DNA from: a virus | IMG/VR virus record: IMGVR_UViG_3300026274_000003 | Span: 1-61,959 of that record | DNA length: 61,959 bases | Strand: one strand, 5' to 3' | Shown: piece by piece, positions 40,701 to 47,074 of the stretch | How positions within the stretch are numbered: the first letter of the stretch is position 1 | Layout: every line of letters starts with the position of its first letter | Translations under genes and position numbers: made by a program | Notes under the pieces: model-generated | The model's database searches: none | What the model saw: only the letters and a program-made list of their open reading frames with translations | What the model was told of the DNA's origin: nothing

Positions 40701-42975
40701 TAAAGAACGAGAATGACGAAGTCTTAGTGATTTTCAAATAGTTCAATGCTGTTGCCAATGAGGCAGCAACAGTTGAAATAGTGCCAGACGTGTACATCGT
40801 AGTGAGATACTGAACAAGCTTTGCACGATAGCGGGCGTATTCACGCGACACGTACAAGAATGTTTTCATAACATCTAGATTGGTATTAGCCCCAAGCAAC
40901 ATTGATTTCAACAATGTACCACGATTTTGAACAATATTAGTACCAGTAGTCAGTACGCGGGACTGGCTTGGGTACAACCAGTTATTAGCAGCCAGGATCT
41001 GTTGGAATTGCGGGAACCAATCATTACGCGAAATAGTTGTGATATCGTCGTTATTTGGATTAGCCTGCAAGTTTTGTGGGATTTCATAGAACCCAGTAGT
41101 TGAATCAATAGCTTGCGTGGTTTGACCAGCATAGCGCCAGTTGGTTTCATAATTGACAACAACGTTATTGTTACTGTCAAGTGTCATGTTGGTAAAATAC
41201 TTCAACCCTGTATAAGTTCCAGCAGTTGACGTGATGACATCAGTATTGAGATTATTGGTGAATTCAAACGATCCATACGTATTGAATACTGGTGCAATAT
41301 TCAATACTGAGTCAACTGCATTAGTTCCAGTTGTATCTATAGAGTAGGAAAAAATCTGAGATCCAGCAAAGCTCGAATTCAAGTATGAACTGCTATTACC
41401 AAAGCTCACACCATTGTTATCGAATAGGTCAAACAACGGGGCAGCATTGCTGTATTCTTGTGCTTTTGCCCAAGTAGTACCGTTAAAGAAATATTCAATA
41501 GGAATATCAGGATTTGGTTCAACGTAAGACAGATCAACAACCGCGACCATATCATATAATGTAGCAGCAACATCAGCAGTTAGCGTGATGTTGTTATTCG
41601 CATCTACACCAACCACATAGATTTTGTTTGCAATAGTAGTATCAGTTGAATTCAAAACCAATACTCGTTGACCAGCAACTAGGGCATAAGTTCCAATTGA
41701 TACGGTATTAGCGCTTGAACCAACAACCACATTGCCGGAAGTCTTGTTTTCGGTTGTCGCATTAAACAAAGCCCAAGTTGAGGTACTTGTGTCGTATACC
41801 ACATCGACATTGGCTTGACGGCGAACACCGTAATTAAACAACTTCAAATTGTTGTCGAATTCAATAATTGGGCGAGTTGAGTTTGCAGGTAGGTAGTTGG
41901 GAGCACTGTAAATCACCAAGTTGGTATTATACCAATGATTGGACAAACTCCAAGGATTTTCGTCTATCGCATCACGCTCAATGGTCCAGTATTGCGGCTG
42001 TGATTTAGCGATCACCTTACCAGATTGATATTGCAAGTCAATGACCATAACGTCATTAGCTTCGGTCATTTCAACCACATACGCCAAGCCAGTATCCCAA
42101 CTATTGGTGTCCCAAGCGGCAACGTCCCAATTATGGTTCCAAGTGTCATCGATGACTTCTACACGCATTCCACGAAGTAAAGCTGGTGCTGGATCCAAAG
42201 TAATTTCTGGGTAAACAAACTGTTGATCTCTAATAATCAGCTTACCGTTACTAATTGAAGAAATTGTTTGATCTTCAACGGCATAAGCAGTTACTGGCTC
42301 AGGATAGGCATACGTTTGTTGACCATTGATGTTTTGTACGAAATTACCGTTTGTCCAAATTTGAATGACAGCACCAAGACTTGGAGCCGTAGTGAAAGTG
42401 ACTATGTCATTTGCATAGGTAAAATTGGTATTTGGTATTCCAGCCACAACCACTTTGACATCAACGATGGAATTAGCTAAAGCGGCTGGTGCCGGGAATG
42501 CAACCTTGGTACCATCACCAGTATAAGTGTTAACTGGTATAGTCATAGTCATAATTGGAGGACCATTTGGCAACCAGTAATAGTTGCGATAGTTTTCCAA
42601 TTTGTCAATGTTGATTGGTGGGCACCATGAGTAATAGTCAGTCTCAAAGAGACGGTTGTGATTGTTTACCAACGCACCTTGAAAACGCAGCTTATTTGTC
42701 AAGTCGATATAGAACAACAAATCTTGTTCGTTCCCATTGGTATCATCACTAACCATTGCTGGTTCTAATTGATAGAATGAGCGTTCGGTATCGTACTCAG
42801 GCTTGTAGAAGTCAGTTGTTGGATTATAGTAGGATGGCTTTCTTCCGATATAAGCATTTACATTAGTCAATTCGCCTGGTTGAAATACCTGGTCAATTGT
42901 TGCATTAAAGAACTTCTGTAGGGTTGTCGTTTGATTGATAACTGGAAGTTGCTTTATAAACTTGCGTTGTGCCAT
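31786..42975 (-). CDS. Giant baseplate/tail structural protein, 3,729 aa (gp7 position)
   Basis: One uninterrupted 11.2-kb frame, about 18 percent of the window. Its ATG overlaps the gp6 stop, and in T4 the gene after gp6 is gp7, a baseplate wedge protein. T4 gp7 is about 1,030 residues, so this is either a greatly enlarged gp7 or a fusion with other wedge or fibre proteins. The sequence is Thr/Asn/Tyr-rich with clusters of a W-D-x(3-7)-W-D motif (near 260-290, 2840-2890, 3290-3310 and the C-terminal AWDDNDQW). A beta-rich FxGDGTxxxF motif is also repeated. Function by position. Confidence 0.75.
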   Translation of the reverse strand: MAQRKFIKQLPVINQTTTLQKFFNATIDQVFQPGELTNVNAYIGRKPSYYNPTTDFYKPEYDTERSFYQLEPAMVSDDTNGNEQDLLFYIDLTNKLRFQGALVNNHNRLFETDYYSWCPPINIDKLENYRNYYWLPNGPPIMTMTIPVNTYTGDGTKVAFPAPAALANSIVDVKVVVAGIPNTNFTYANDIVTFTTAPSLGAVIQIWTNGNFVQNINGQQTYAYPEPVTAYAVEDQTISSISNGKLIIRDQQFVYPEITLDPAPALLRGMRVEVIDDTWNHNWDVAAWDTNSWDTGLAYVVEMTEANDVMVIDLQYQSGKVIAKSQPQYWTIERDAIDENPWSLSNHWYNTNLVIYSAPNYLPANSTRPIIEFDNNLKLFNYGVRRQANVDVVYDTSTSTWALFNATTENKTSGNVVVGSSANTVSIGTYALVAGQRVLVLNSTDTTIANKIYVVGVDANNNITLTADVAATLYDMVAVVDLSYVEPNPDIPIEYFFNGTTWAKAQEYSNAAPLFDLFDNNGVSFGNSSSYLNSSFAGSQIFSYSIDTTGTNAVDSVLNIAPVFNTYGSFEFTNNLNTDVITSTAGTYTGLKYFTNMTLDSNNNVVVNYETNWRYAGQTTQAIDSTTGFYEIPQNLQANPNNDDITTISRNDWFPQFQQILAANNWLYPSQSRVLTTGTNIVQNRGTLLKSMLLGANTNLDVMKTFLYVSREYARYRAKLVQYLTTMYTSGTISTVAASLATALNYLKITKTSSFSFFNNGMGGANYFIPASGAYLGITPLWTPEYLLQVSGANTYLLLRGHDGSILPGFTVVASTNVQITATGLLVDGVATSIDVRDQIMFAYEQQLYSACDSSLQNTRRPQFDVMAHTPGKFRTTDYSVTEYTQVATPIFERWAAQGQKDFRTNKNFDENNVWTWNFSSVLDIDGQAIPGHWRGIYRYYFDTVRPDTHPWEMLGFTTKPATWDANYSWTIPAQRDALVAAITAGNVGTPSAPVLDPTFARANFSKYIPVDANGVLLDPIAAGIVVNLGNEELFANNWVFGDCAPVEYTWLTSEYTSFILSEMGYLLKPVRFVETNWEPLDNITVFPTQSDQIISKSLGRRKHFTEYTVHNEVVNKASLKVIGLQQWISDYVTSQGQDITTTFGDHVRGLGVQLGYKVGAFTDSKTMIASTESQGVLPSENVNVVLYNSPSISEEFYSGVIVKWTGNGWSVLGYDVLNPVFNILPPNTTGPKVTIALGSMPTPSNPWRPNTYYQTGVLIAYENAVYQCLKTHTSGSAFEQQYWSLQAGLSTAIPPSLLFYTKAQVNATVQTVPYGTVFYKPQDVANFLAGYELYLQSAGWVFDSFNSDNNANNDFRVAVRQFLNWAQVSWAPGTFISLSPLADGVKFKTAHGAIQPIEQIINGVYSILDKTGAAVDIKATKVNRLNGEITVSATNSGIYGLRLSIAEVEHCLIFDNITKFNDVIYEPLFNLRQNRIRMNFNISTSWTGTLNAPGFLITDNLMTPSFDRTVEDVRNMYSIEQPVYSVMRDYARHQIGYQSQSFLDNIFDSELNQFEFYQGMIQQKGTPGALDKLLRNTVLTASTNLEFLEEWAFRVSNYGSVMQENVFEFLLTSDDIRQEPQRIDVVDVTDETLDASALTALQNVDSLTMTLYSNDNNNDSRWVMPPGNTASGEPIVALFPEKSDYRIHDNDLPTAGYVRTTEVEVTASSFDSLNTRIQAGTVTIEDTSRVWVYDKGDHLVSKTYVDNTGTLQTTNVTISCNDWDVLRAMPASTETLPNTIVQIVGGSVGLDITLFYPTNIVAGEYIYLASPVGTDPDIAGVYRAIAVNGDVVTIEAAVNVSVAYVPTTDTNGNLVANTGAPIVLRLVSLRFYENNSSTFATVFGVNPSYAYLGSIPVFTNTDIYQSVLPTAGGSLPKELTAYWSLLNDGELVYVDLGFLKSTQNQYPAHAKRWIVCEWSASEQQFNVFRTQAPRIYRDRIDSIALYDSVTALDNTSNLMQANPLLYQDIVSFDPVQSLIPGAAMREVAYKQEYDPARYNQGAETALGLEWDASQVGRIWWNLRTCRFLLSETNDLSKAGDDYATEMQYRQANWGSVAPDCAVELYEWTESDISPVDWHTNFVAGSDPTTYDGDIYNATTPSWVESQVYDNDSGTFVTKYYFWVKNRQTTPAVAFRTISAASAAAIIVDPASNGISWIAPIAANSLIVKAVSQYLTPTSAIQIRVRKNDAKVGKHSEWQLLRPNDPLSLPSAELFTSMVTSMVARDPLGNPVPNPKLYATAQVGDSLRDGQSWFINSTNARKHIVQYLNNYFASLLLSDERPYALTALTAVEHNQQYLQWTQTLGSAYIEPIPNEYQGQIRYGTLQELANANVPSGVVANFGTDTPFWSVMQTTKDSNNPFAVSTRWDQQVSSLTALSALTGLTVGTRILVTANASTANFWTVWEWNGTTFVIAETQRYDTSSIFTVVDWYATGYDSTMVPSLVFNSQTDRDLALGANPTVGYVLVNNDGQGRWMWQSFSNGVWTVVAKENGTIQLNPNVYGNTGPVLDITGTTIGAFDPIAFASMVNNRDMGLELNFFINALRDSVMTALELNNLFFSTVKYAHTEQDFIDWCFKTSFMYIQGFNANLIASPIASIDYTSDLLAYIDEVKPYHVKIRDFISKYGISDTAQVHATDFDKPVYFDASLPGYRVLNPNVPADIVILQTGNYADWYNNWQAGNNQVRKINVTLTFDRVSDDSIQTNGLAMDRLKEYWSGDVTSKPALSKIMKGILFNAATLSGGNYASPPFDVHALTFAPDVNGNFLITNAPSFVYFAQKFDAGSYRLPSDWDNIPYGGGSTAVDTAWDNPNDALDTGSDVWDSLTMTTWDNYLNADWNQLNNTGSQVGIWDAFLFQFNATTPEFDYTSGHRIEIFRNGSRLSLLNQDYIIIQDSNVANLWKIYISMDVMAAGDTVIIMLVAADTPQAILNGGALTTADSAYEAIINGSTLADPYHAADHPEELVDVNVVAGVRIKIHQTWTPGSAQMELTNMNLLESNTATLPIPAQSKQAIALYDNGTRVPQIDVTFDARDSEFTYLGTDVNSVMQAVVWGYGGTTYTAGTEEDNIVGMNYFNGDGTTVSFPITVDSYVLSTDTLIQYVTIDGIQATNFGVTNGVLTFSTAPALNSYIKIVSMRVTNVNSGFNIVEVTELAMSSMGSESLSGALGLTVAPRYIQSIIEVDGLRVMGSGIYEAFITPANPTLELDAVLDINNVTATFNWQPVIFGVDVRQNVIVPGNTRSVNLGANWAASDLIVTQGNSAPMIVSMIVGTAPGYSLGNLNPDHPEPNSLITVGWDEDSWDNVSTWDDPTFYEKYVLSPSNPDSSINLTMYEGRLINMQAYSTDIAVSIVYGDTLPNDLTGFTWTVVSSDPNAQATALMMGNQIEMLSVAGVVPTGDLIVYDASQAQYSDAVAFAPQFPNASRLTVTTFTKPDAFDMRTVTYDHISGDNWFPIPGTYDNVASLWVTLNGRKLIEGTQYYVNAADNGFDIPAWDEDARDRYAEFGPNSMAVRLNEENGVIAVAGDHVVITVFRAPHAKSPETTLTFLDPLRDFGIADRYSVIEDSDCYTLVTAMTQESTNVVITPVLSDATPLVSMFKLDRTIYHPGYMWVGQELIYFVEATFDSTANTITLENVIRGYRGSSIVNHPVNEEVLSVSTAKLVVPKYIIPTVTPAPIEWTDIAPAWDDNDQWTS

Positions 42976-45900
42976 TATGAAATCCGTAGATTGGAAGAGG
43001 TATTGGATGTAATGATCACAATATCACTTACCTGTGCTGTACTAATAAACAATTCGTTGCTGTTGCAGCGTACTTCAAACAAATTACCAAATACACCATT
43101 GGGTGATAGTGGTACAATAACAAACGAGCTAATCGCCGTTGCTAGTTGAATGTGAACGTAAGCTGCCAATTCGGTAAAGTAAAAGGTTTCTCCGAATTCC
43201 CACTTATTTACATCAAAATAATTGTTGATCGCCGATATAATATTTGAGCGAATTTCGCCGTCACTCATTGTAGTATTTGGAATGGTAACCACTTTAAATT
43301 GTGCTTGCACTGCTGATTCAGAAGTAGAACCAAACAAATACTTATACTGAACTGGACGCCAAATAATTTCGTCACTGAACATCTTATACTGTTCAAGATC
43401 ACTAAATTGTGAAGCTAAATCAACATCAGTTGGAGCTACTGGTACACTAGTTGGATCGCATCCAGCAGCAATCCATTGTCTAACCAAAAAATCGTATTCG
43501 GTAGTCAATACAAATGCATCAATCACATTGGTAATTGCTGGATCAATACGTACATCCAAACCAGCATAATGTTTCCATTGGAATGGTAAGTTAGCGGCAC
43601 CCTGCATTATCACATAGTCGCCAGTAGAACGATCAGTACTGGTTAGTGACGTATCATACGATTGCGTACCATTAAAAATGTAAAATCCTGAATTTGCAGG
43701 AGTTATAGTATTGTTGTAATAAAATACGTCAGTGCCAACTGTCAAGTCATTCCATCCAGCTAGTGGCCATAATGACTGTCCACTAACCCCAGTGTATTTG
43801 TAATATTCCAAGTCTAACTGTGGTTCTGCATTTGAATCTTGTGTGGTTGGGTCACCAAGGAAAAAGATCCATCCATCATTAATATTCTTCGAACTATTCA
43901 AGATCTTAGCAAACACTTCTGGATTGTCAGGACTGCCATCGCCATCAGAATCGGTAGGAGTAACCACAATTCTAGTCGGATCAATAAAACCGTCAGTCTC
44001 ATACATGCTGCTTGCTATATCCAAACTCAATTGACTCAGAGTAGGATCCATAAATGTGATATGATCAGTCATAGCCAAACCACTTACTGCATCAATGACT
44101 TGTCCAGAATCATCGTTATACCATTCAACGTTGTTTGCACTTTGAAATACGAACTTGGTACCAGTTAGAATTTCGATAGTCCAGAACATAGAACTCAAAT
44201 ATCTAACACTAGCAACAAATACGGCTGGTATTCCATTTGATGCTGCTGGCACCACACCTTGATCCATGATCAACCAAGTACCTGGTAGCTGTGTGCTAGT
44301 TTGCAATACGGTATTGACGTTGAACTGGTAATACAAGTCGAATGGACTTTTAGTTGTTATTTCGTTCTGAACTTGCTGTAATTCTGTAGTCAATTGACTC
44401 ACGGCCAATTGGGTCGCCAATGTAGATCTGAATACTGGACATATCATAGTCAACGCAGCACCATCAGGAATACTCTGATTCAATGTGATTGCGGTTGCAT
44501 TCAATGACAGCAAGCTAAGGGTGTTGCCTGTGTTCTGCACAATCGGGGCTTGTATAACTTCAGCCCACTGTGCAGTCGCAATTGGCGTACCGGTTGACAA
44601 ATCATTCCATTCAAATTTCAACAATGACCCAACCGACAAGTAACTATCCAAAGAATTAACAGTTGCTGAACTGGCATACGGATAGAAAACAAAACTACCA
44701 ACTGCACTATAACCAGCACCAATAGAAGCAGCCCATTGTACTTCATTGTCAGGCGCCCCACTAAACAATGATGCGATATCCATGCCATAGTCTACGCCAT
44801 CAGTAGGTCGATATGCGTTAGCTGATTCCATCCACAGATTCAAAAAGTAATCTCTGACTGTGATATCTTGCAACAACGGTTGCAGCTTGTTTAACGTAAT
44901 CTGTTCTGGTGTTAGATTGGCAGTTATAGGAATTTGGATATACTGTGTGGTTGGCATCAAATATACCAAACCGTCATCACTGTATACCACGGTGTCCTGA
45001 TAGGTCGATGTTGGATCGTTAATATCCAGGTATCGGCTATGTCCAGAATAAATTCGATTGACTGCATGCATCTTCACAATTTCGTTAGATGTCAATGGGT
45101 AAACGTTATAGTCTTCACCAGAAACCATACGGTTTTGAGCCGCAAACGCTTGTGGAGCACGGCGGCGAATATCGTCAATCGTTTCACTTGCCACTGCGTT
45201 AGAAATAGATTCCTGTAGAGTAAACGTTAGGGTCAATGTTTGGTTTCTACCAGTCACATCGATGTATGGAACGGCAATCGTACAATTTTGCATATCAGAA
45301 GTACGCAACTGATATTGCAGACCATTGACAGTTCGATACCATACGCGCAAATTGCCAACAGGCACTTCACCGAACGTACCATCACCGAAACGCAATGTTA
45401 CCTGATCATTGTCAGTAGTGATCACGCTAAAGATGCCTTGCACGCTAGCTGGCACACTGTTGTATGTAATATTGTCGGTAATAACCGCTGGTACTGGAGT
45501 CCACTGTTCCAAAATGTTATTCGATCCATCCAATGTTTGTACCCATACGTCAGTTTGGCTGATGTTGTTTGTACTCAGATCGATCGTTCTGTTTTCAATA
45601 GGATCCTGCAAGTAATAGGTGGTCTGATTCAAGGTTCCTTGTTTGAATAACATAAAGAACCCAGTATTCGCACTGCCATTACCCAGACCATCATTACAGT
45701 AAGCCATGTGAAACGGCTGTGAGGGGTCTGGTTGCAGTTCAGAGAATCCCGTTGTATCAAAATCCATATTCACAATTTCAAAGGAATCACTGGTTCCATT
45801 TACGTTGGCATCAAACGAGTAGACGCATGATGGATTACTCTGATTACTGACTGCATACAACTGTGATGTGATAGATGATATCAAATCAGTCTTCAATGGA

Positions 45901-46421
45901 ATACCAAACGGATTGGTTGTCGGGAAAGCAGCATTGAGTACGACTACAAACTGTTCCATCCAATCTGGATTATCCGGATCATTCCATGTGATTTGAGTAT
46001 TGTTTAGATTGACGCCAAAGCTGTCAAGTACGCTTTGTGACGTTGACACATTAACGATCTTCACCAAACCTCTGGCAGACTGGGCACGACGGGCGTTATA
46101 GCTCAAAAATCTAGCTAGACGCAATACACTTTCACGAGCTTGTGCAGTTTCAAGGAAGTTTTCACGAGCATTGACGTCTGTACGAAATGCCAATGTACCA
46201 GCGATCCATGAGATCAGATCGATTAAGGCAACAAATTCTGATCGTTCGATCCAGTCATTGAAGTCTTCTGGGTAATTGGTTTGAATATACGACTGTAGTG
46301 CCAAGTTGATACTTGCCGGATCACTTGCATTAAAGTTGATCTGGGTGAAGGCTCGATACAGTACGGTCCAATCTTCCCCAGCAAACAATTCAGTTTGGCG
46401 AATTTGTTGATTTGATGACAT
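42975..46421 (-). CDS. gp6: Baseplate wedge protein gp6-like (Baseplate_J family)
   Basis: A 1,148-residue protein. The family hallmark is IRRRAPQAFAAQNRMVSGED followed by YNVYPL near residue 430. The N-terminus (FNDWIERSEFVALIDLISWI, NARENFLETAQARESVLRLA, RFLSYNARR) matches gp6 wedge proteins. gp6 dimers form the ring that holds the T4 baseplate wedges together. It is longer than T4 gp6 (660 aa), with extra beta-rich segments in the middle. ATG/stop overlaps with gp25 and the giant gene show a single operon. Confidence 0.92.
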   Translation of the reverse strand: MSSNQQIRQTELFAGEDWTVLYRAFTQINFNASDPASINLALQSYIQTNYPEDFNDWIERSEFVALIDLISWIAGTLAFRTDVNARENFLETAQARESVLRLARFLSYNARRAQSARGLVKIVNVSTSQSVLDSFGVNLNNTQITWNDPDNPDWMEQFVVVLNAAFPTTNPFGIPLKTDLISSITSQLYAVSNQSNPSCVYSFDANVNGTSDSFEIVNMDFDTTGFSELQPDPSQPFHMAYCNDGLGNGSANTGFFMLFKQGTLNQTTYYLQDPIENRTIDLSTNNISQTDVWVQTLDGSNNILEQWTPVPAVITDNITYNSVPASVQGIFSVITTDNDQVTLRFGDGTFGEVPVGNLRVWYRTVNGLQYQLRTSDMQNCTIAVPYIDVTGRNQTLTLTFTLQESISNAVASETIDDIRRRAPQAFAAQNRMVSGEDYNVYPLTSNEIVKMHAVNRIYSGHSRYLDINDPTSTYQDTVVYSDDGLVYLMPTTQYIQIPITANLTPEQITLNKLQPLLQDITVRDYFLNLWMESANAYRPTDGVDYGMDIASLFSGAPDNEVQWAASIGAGYSAVGSFVFYPYASSATVNSLDSYLSVGSLLKFEWNDLSTGTPIATAQWAEVIQAPIVQNTGNTLSLLSLNATAITLNQSIPDGAALTMICPVFRSTLATQLAVSQLTTELQQVQNEITTKSPFDLYYQFNVNTVLQTSTQLPGTWLIMDQGVVPAASNGIPAVFVASVRYLSSMFWTIEILTGTKFVFQSANNVEWYNDDSGQVIDAVSGLAMTDHITFMDPTLSQLSLDIASSMYETDGFIDPTRIVVTPTDSDGDGSPDNPEVFAKILNSSKNINDGWIFFLGDPTTQDSNAEPQLDLEYYKYTGVSGQSLWPLAGWNDLTVGTDVFYYNNTITPANSGFYIFNGTQSYDTSLTSTDRSTGDYVIMQGAANLPFQWKHYAGLDVRIDPAITNVIDAFVLTTEYDFLVRQWIAAGCDPTSVPVAPTDVDLASQFSDLEQYKMFSDEIIWRPVQYKYLFGSTSESAVQAQFKVVTIPNTTMSDGEIRSNIISAINNYFDVNKWEFGETFYFTELAAYVHIQLATAISSFVIVPLSPNGVFGNLFEVRCNSNELFISTAQVSDIVIITSNTSSNLRIS

Positions 46422-46819
46422 TAGTTGTTCCCCGTATCAGACCAAAGGGCTGATTCACTGTTATTGAAAGCGGTTGTAAAAGTTCCCATTATGTTCAATG
46501 GAACGTATGTAAGAAGGATTGCTAAACTGATGCCGCTGTCCAGTATCGTGACATCCACATTGTTAACCACCAATCTGGTGTCTTGCTGGCAAATACGAAT
46601 AGCCTCAGCAACGATTTGTTGCTGGTTCACGTCTGTCATTTGCTCCTCCAGATAATTCCAAATGGCACATCCTTGATCTGGTCGCATGACGCGTTCGCCA
46701 ATCATAGTATGAAATGCTATGTAGAGATCCTGGTTAATTAAATCAAGATCATACAGGGTATACTTACCCGTGGAATCACCCGATATGGTGCTGAAACCTA
46801 CAAACGTGTAATTAGCCAT
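46421..46819 (-). CDS. gp25: Baseplate wedge protein gp25
   Basis: A 132-residue protein of the GPW/gp25 family. Visible are DLINQDLYIAFHTMIGERVM and RPDQGCAIWNYLEEQMTD (the conserved ExxxRPxxG region), then AEAIRICQQDTRLVVNNV and a closing strand LAILLTYVPLN. gp25 is the conserved sheath initiator/wedge core protein in contractile machines. It overlaps the gp6 start by one base, and an AATAAATA late-like octamer stands 25 bp upstream. Confidence 0.95.
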   Translation of the reverse strand: MANYTFVGFSTISGDSTGKYTLYDLDLINQDLYIAFHTMIGERVMRPDQGCAIWNYLEEQMTDVNQQQIVAEAIRICQQDTRLVVNNVDVTILDSGISLAILLTYVPLNIMGTFTTAFNNSESALWSDTGNN

Positions 46820-46843
46820 TATTAAATTTATCCATTATGTACT

Positions 46844-46851
46844 TATTTATT
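46844..46851 (-). promoter_or_regulatory. T4-type late promoter octamer (one mismatch)
   Basis: AATAAATA on the minus strand, 25 bp upstream of gp25 and just after the terminator at 46880-46907. Confidence 0.5.
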
Positions 46852-46879
46852 GAGTGAATTAAGTACTCAGATAATGACG

Positions 46880-46907
46880 AAAACCCAAGCTTTTACACTT
46901 GGGTTTT
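46880..46907 (-). terminator. Hairpin terminator
   Basis: AAAACCCAAG / CTTGGGTTTT with an 8-nt loop. It ends the minus-strand transcript that contains the gp5-like gene and repeat copy C. Confidence 0.78.
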
Positions 46908-46920
46908 GTATTTGTTTGTG

Positions 46921-47025
46921 AACCAGAATCAATAGTTCTCTCTGGGTTTCCTTTCGTCCGTGAGGGGTGTTTTATCCCCGACACGATCATTAACCTCCAT
47001 GAAGTATTCCTGAAAGATTCGAGGA
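46921..47025. repeat. Structured repeat, copy C
   Basis: AACCAGAATCAATAGTTCTC, then TCTGGGTTTC and TCGTCCGTGA, with a GGGG...CCCC hairpin and ATCATTAACCTCCATGAAG. It matches copy A (21312) at most positions over ~90 bp. It occupies the 255-bp gap between the gp5-like stop and the terminator at 46880, so on the minus strand it would be a 3' UTR or a terminated small RNA. A GGAGG/ATG appears on the minus strand, but the frame is not conserved in copies A and B. Confidence 0.65.
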
Positions 47026-47074
47026 AGAAGCCATTAGAGTTACTACCAGGGAGTAAGAATCACTATCAGTATGT

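Noticed and set aside
46859-46990. A 43-codon minus-strand frame in repeat C with GGAGG before its ATG
   Set aside because: The frame runs through the terminator hairpin, and the matching frames in copies A and B stop after a few codons. The sequence is better explained as a structured non-coding element.
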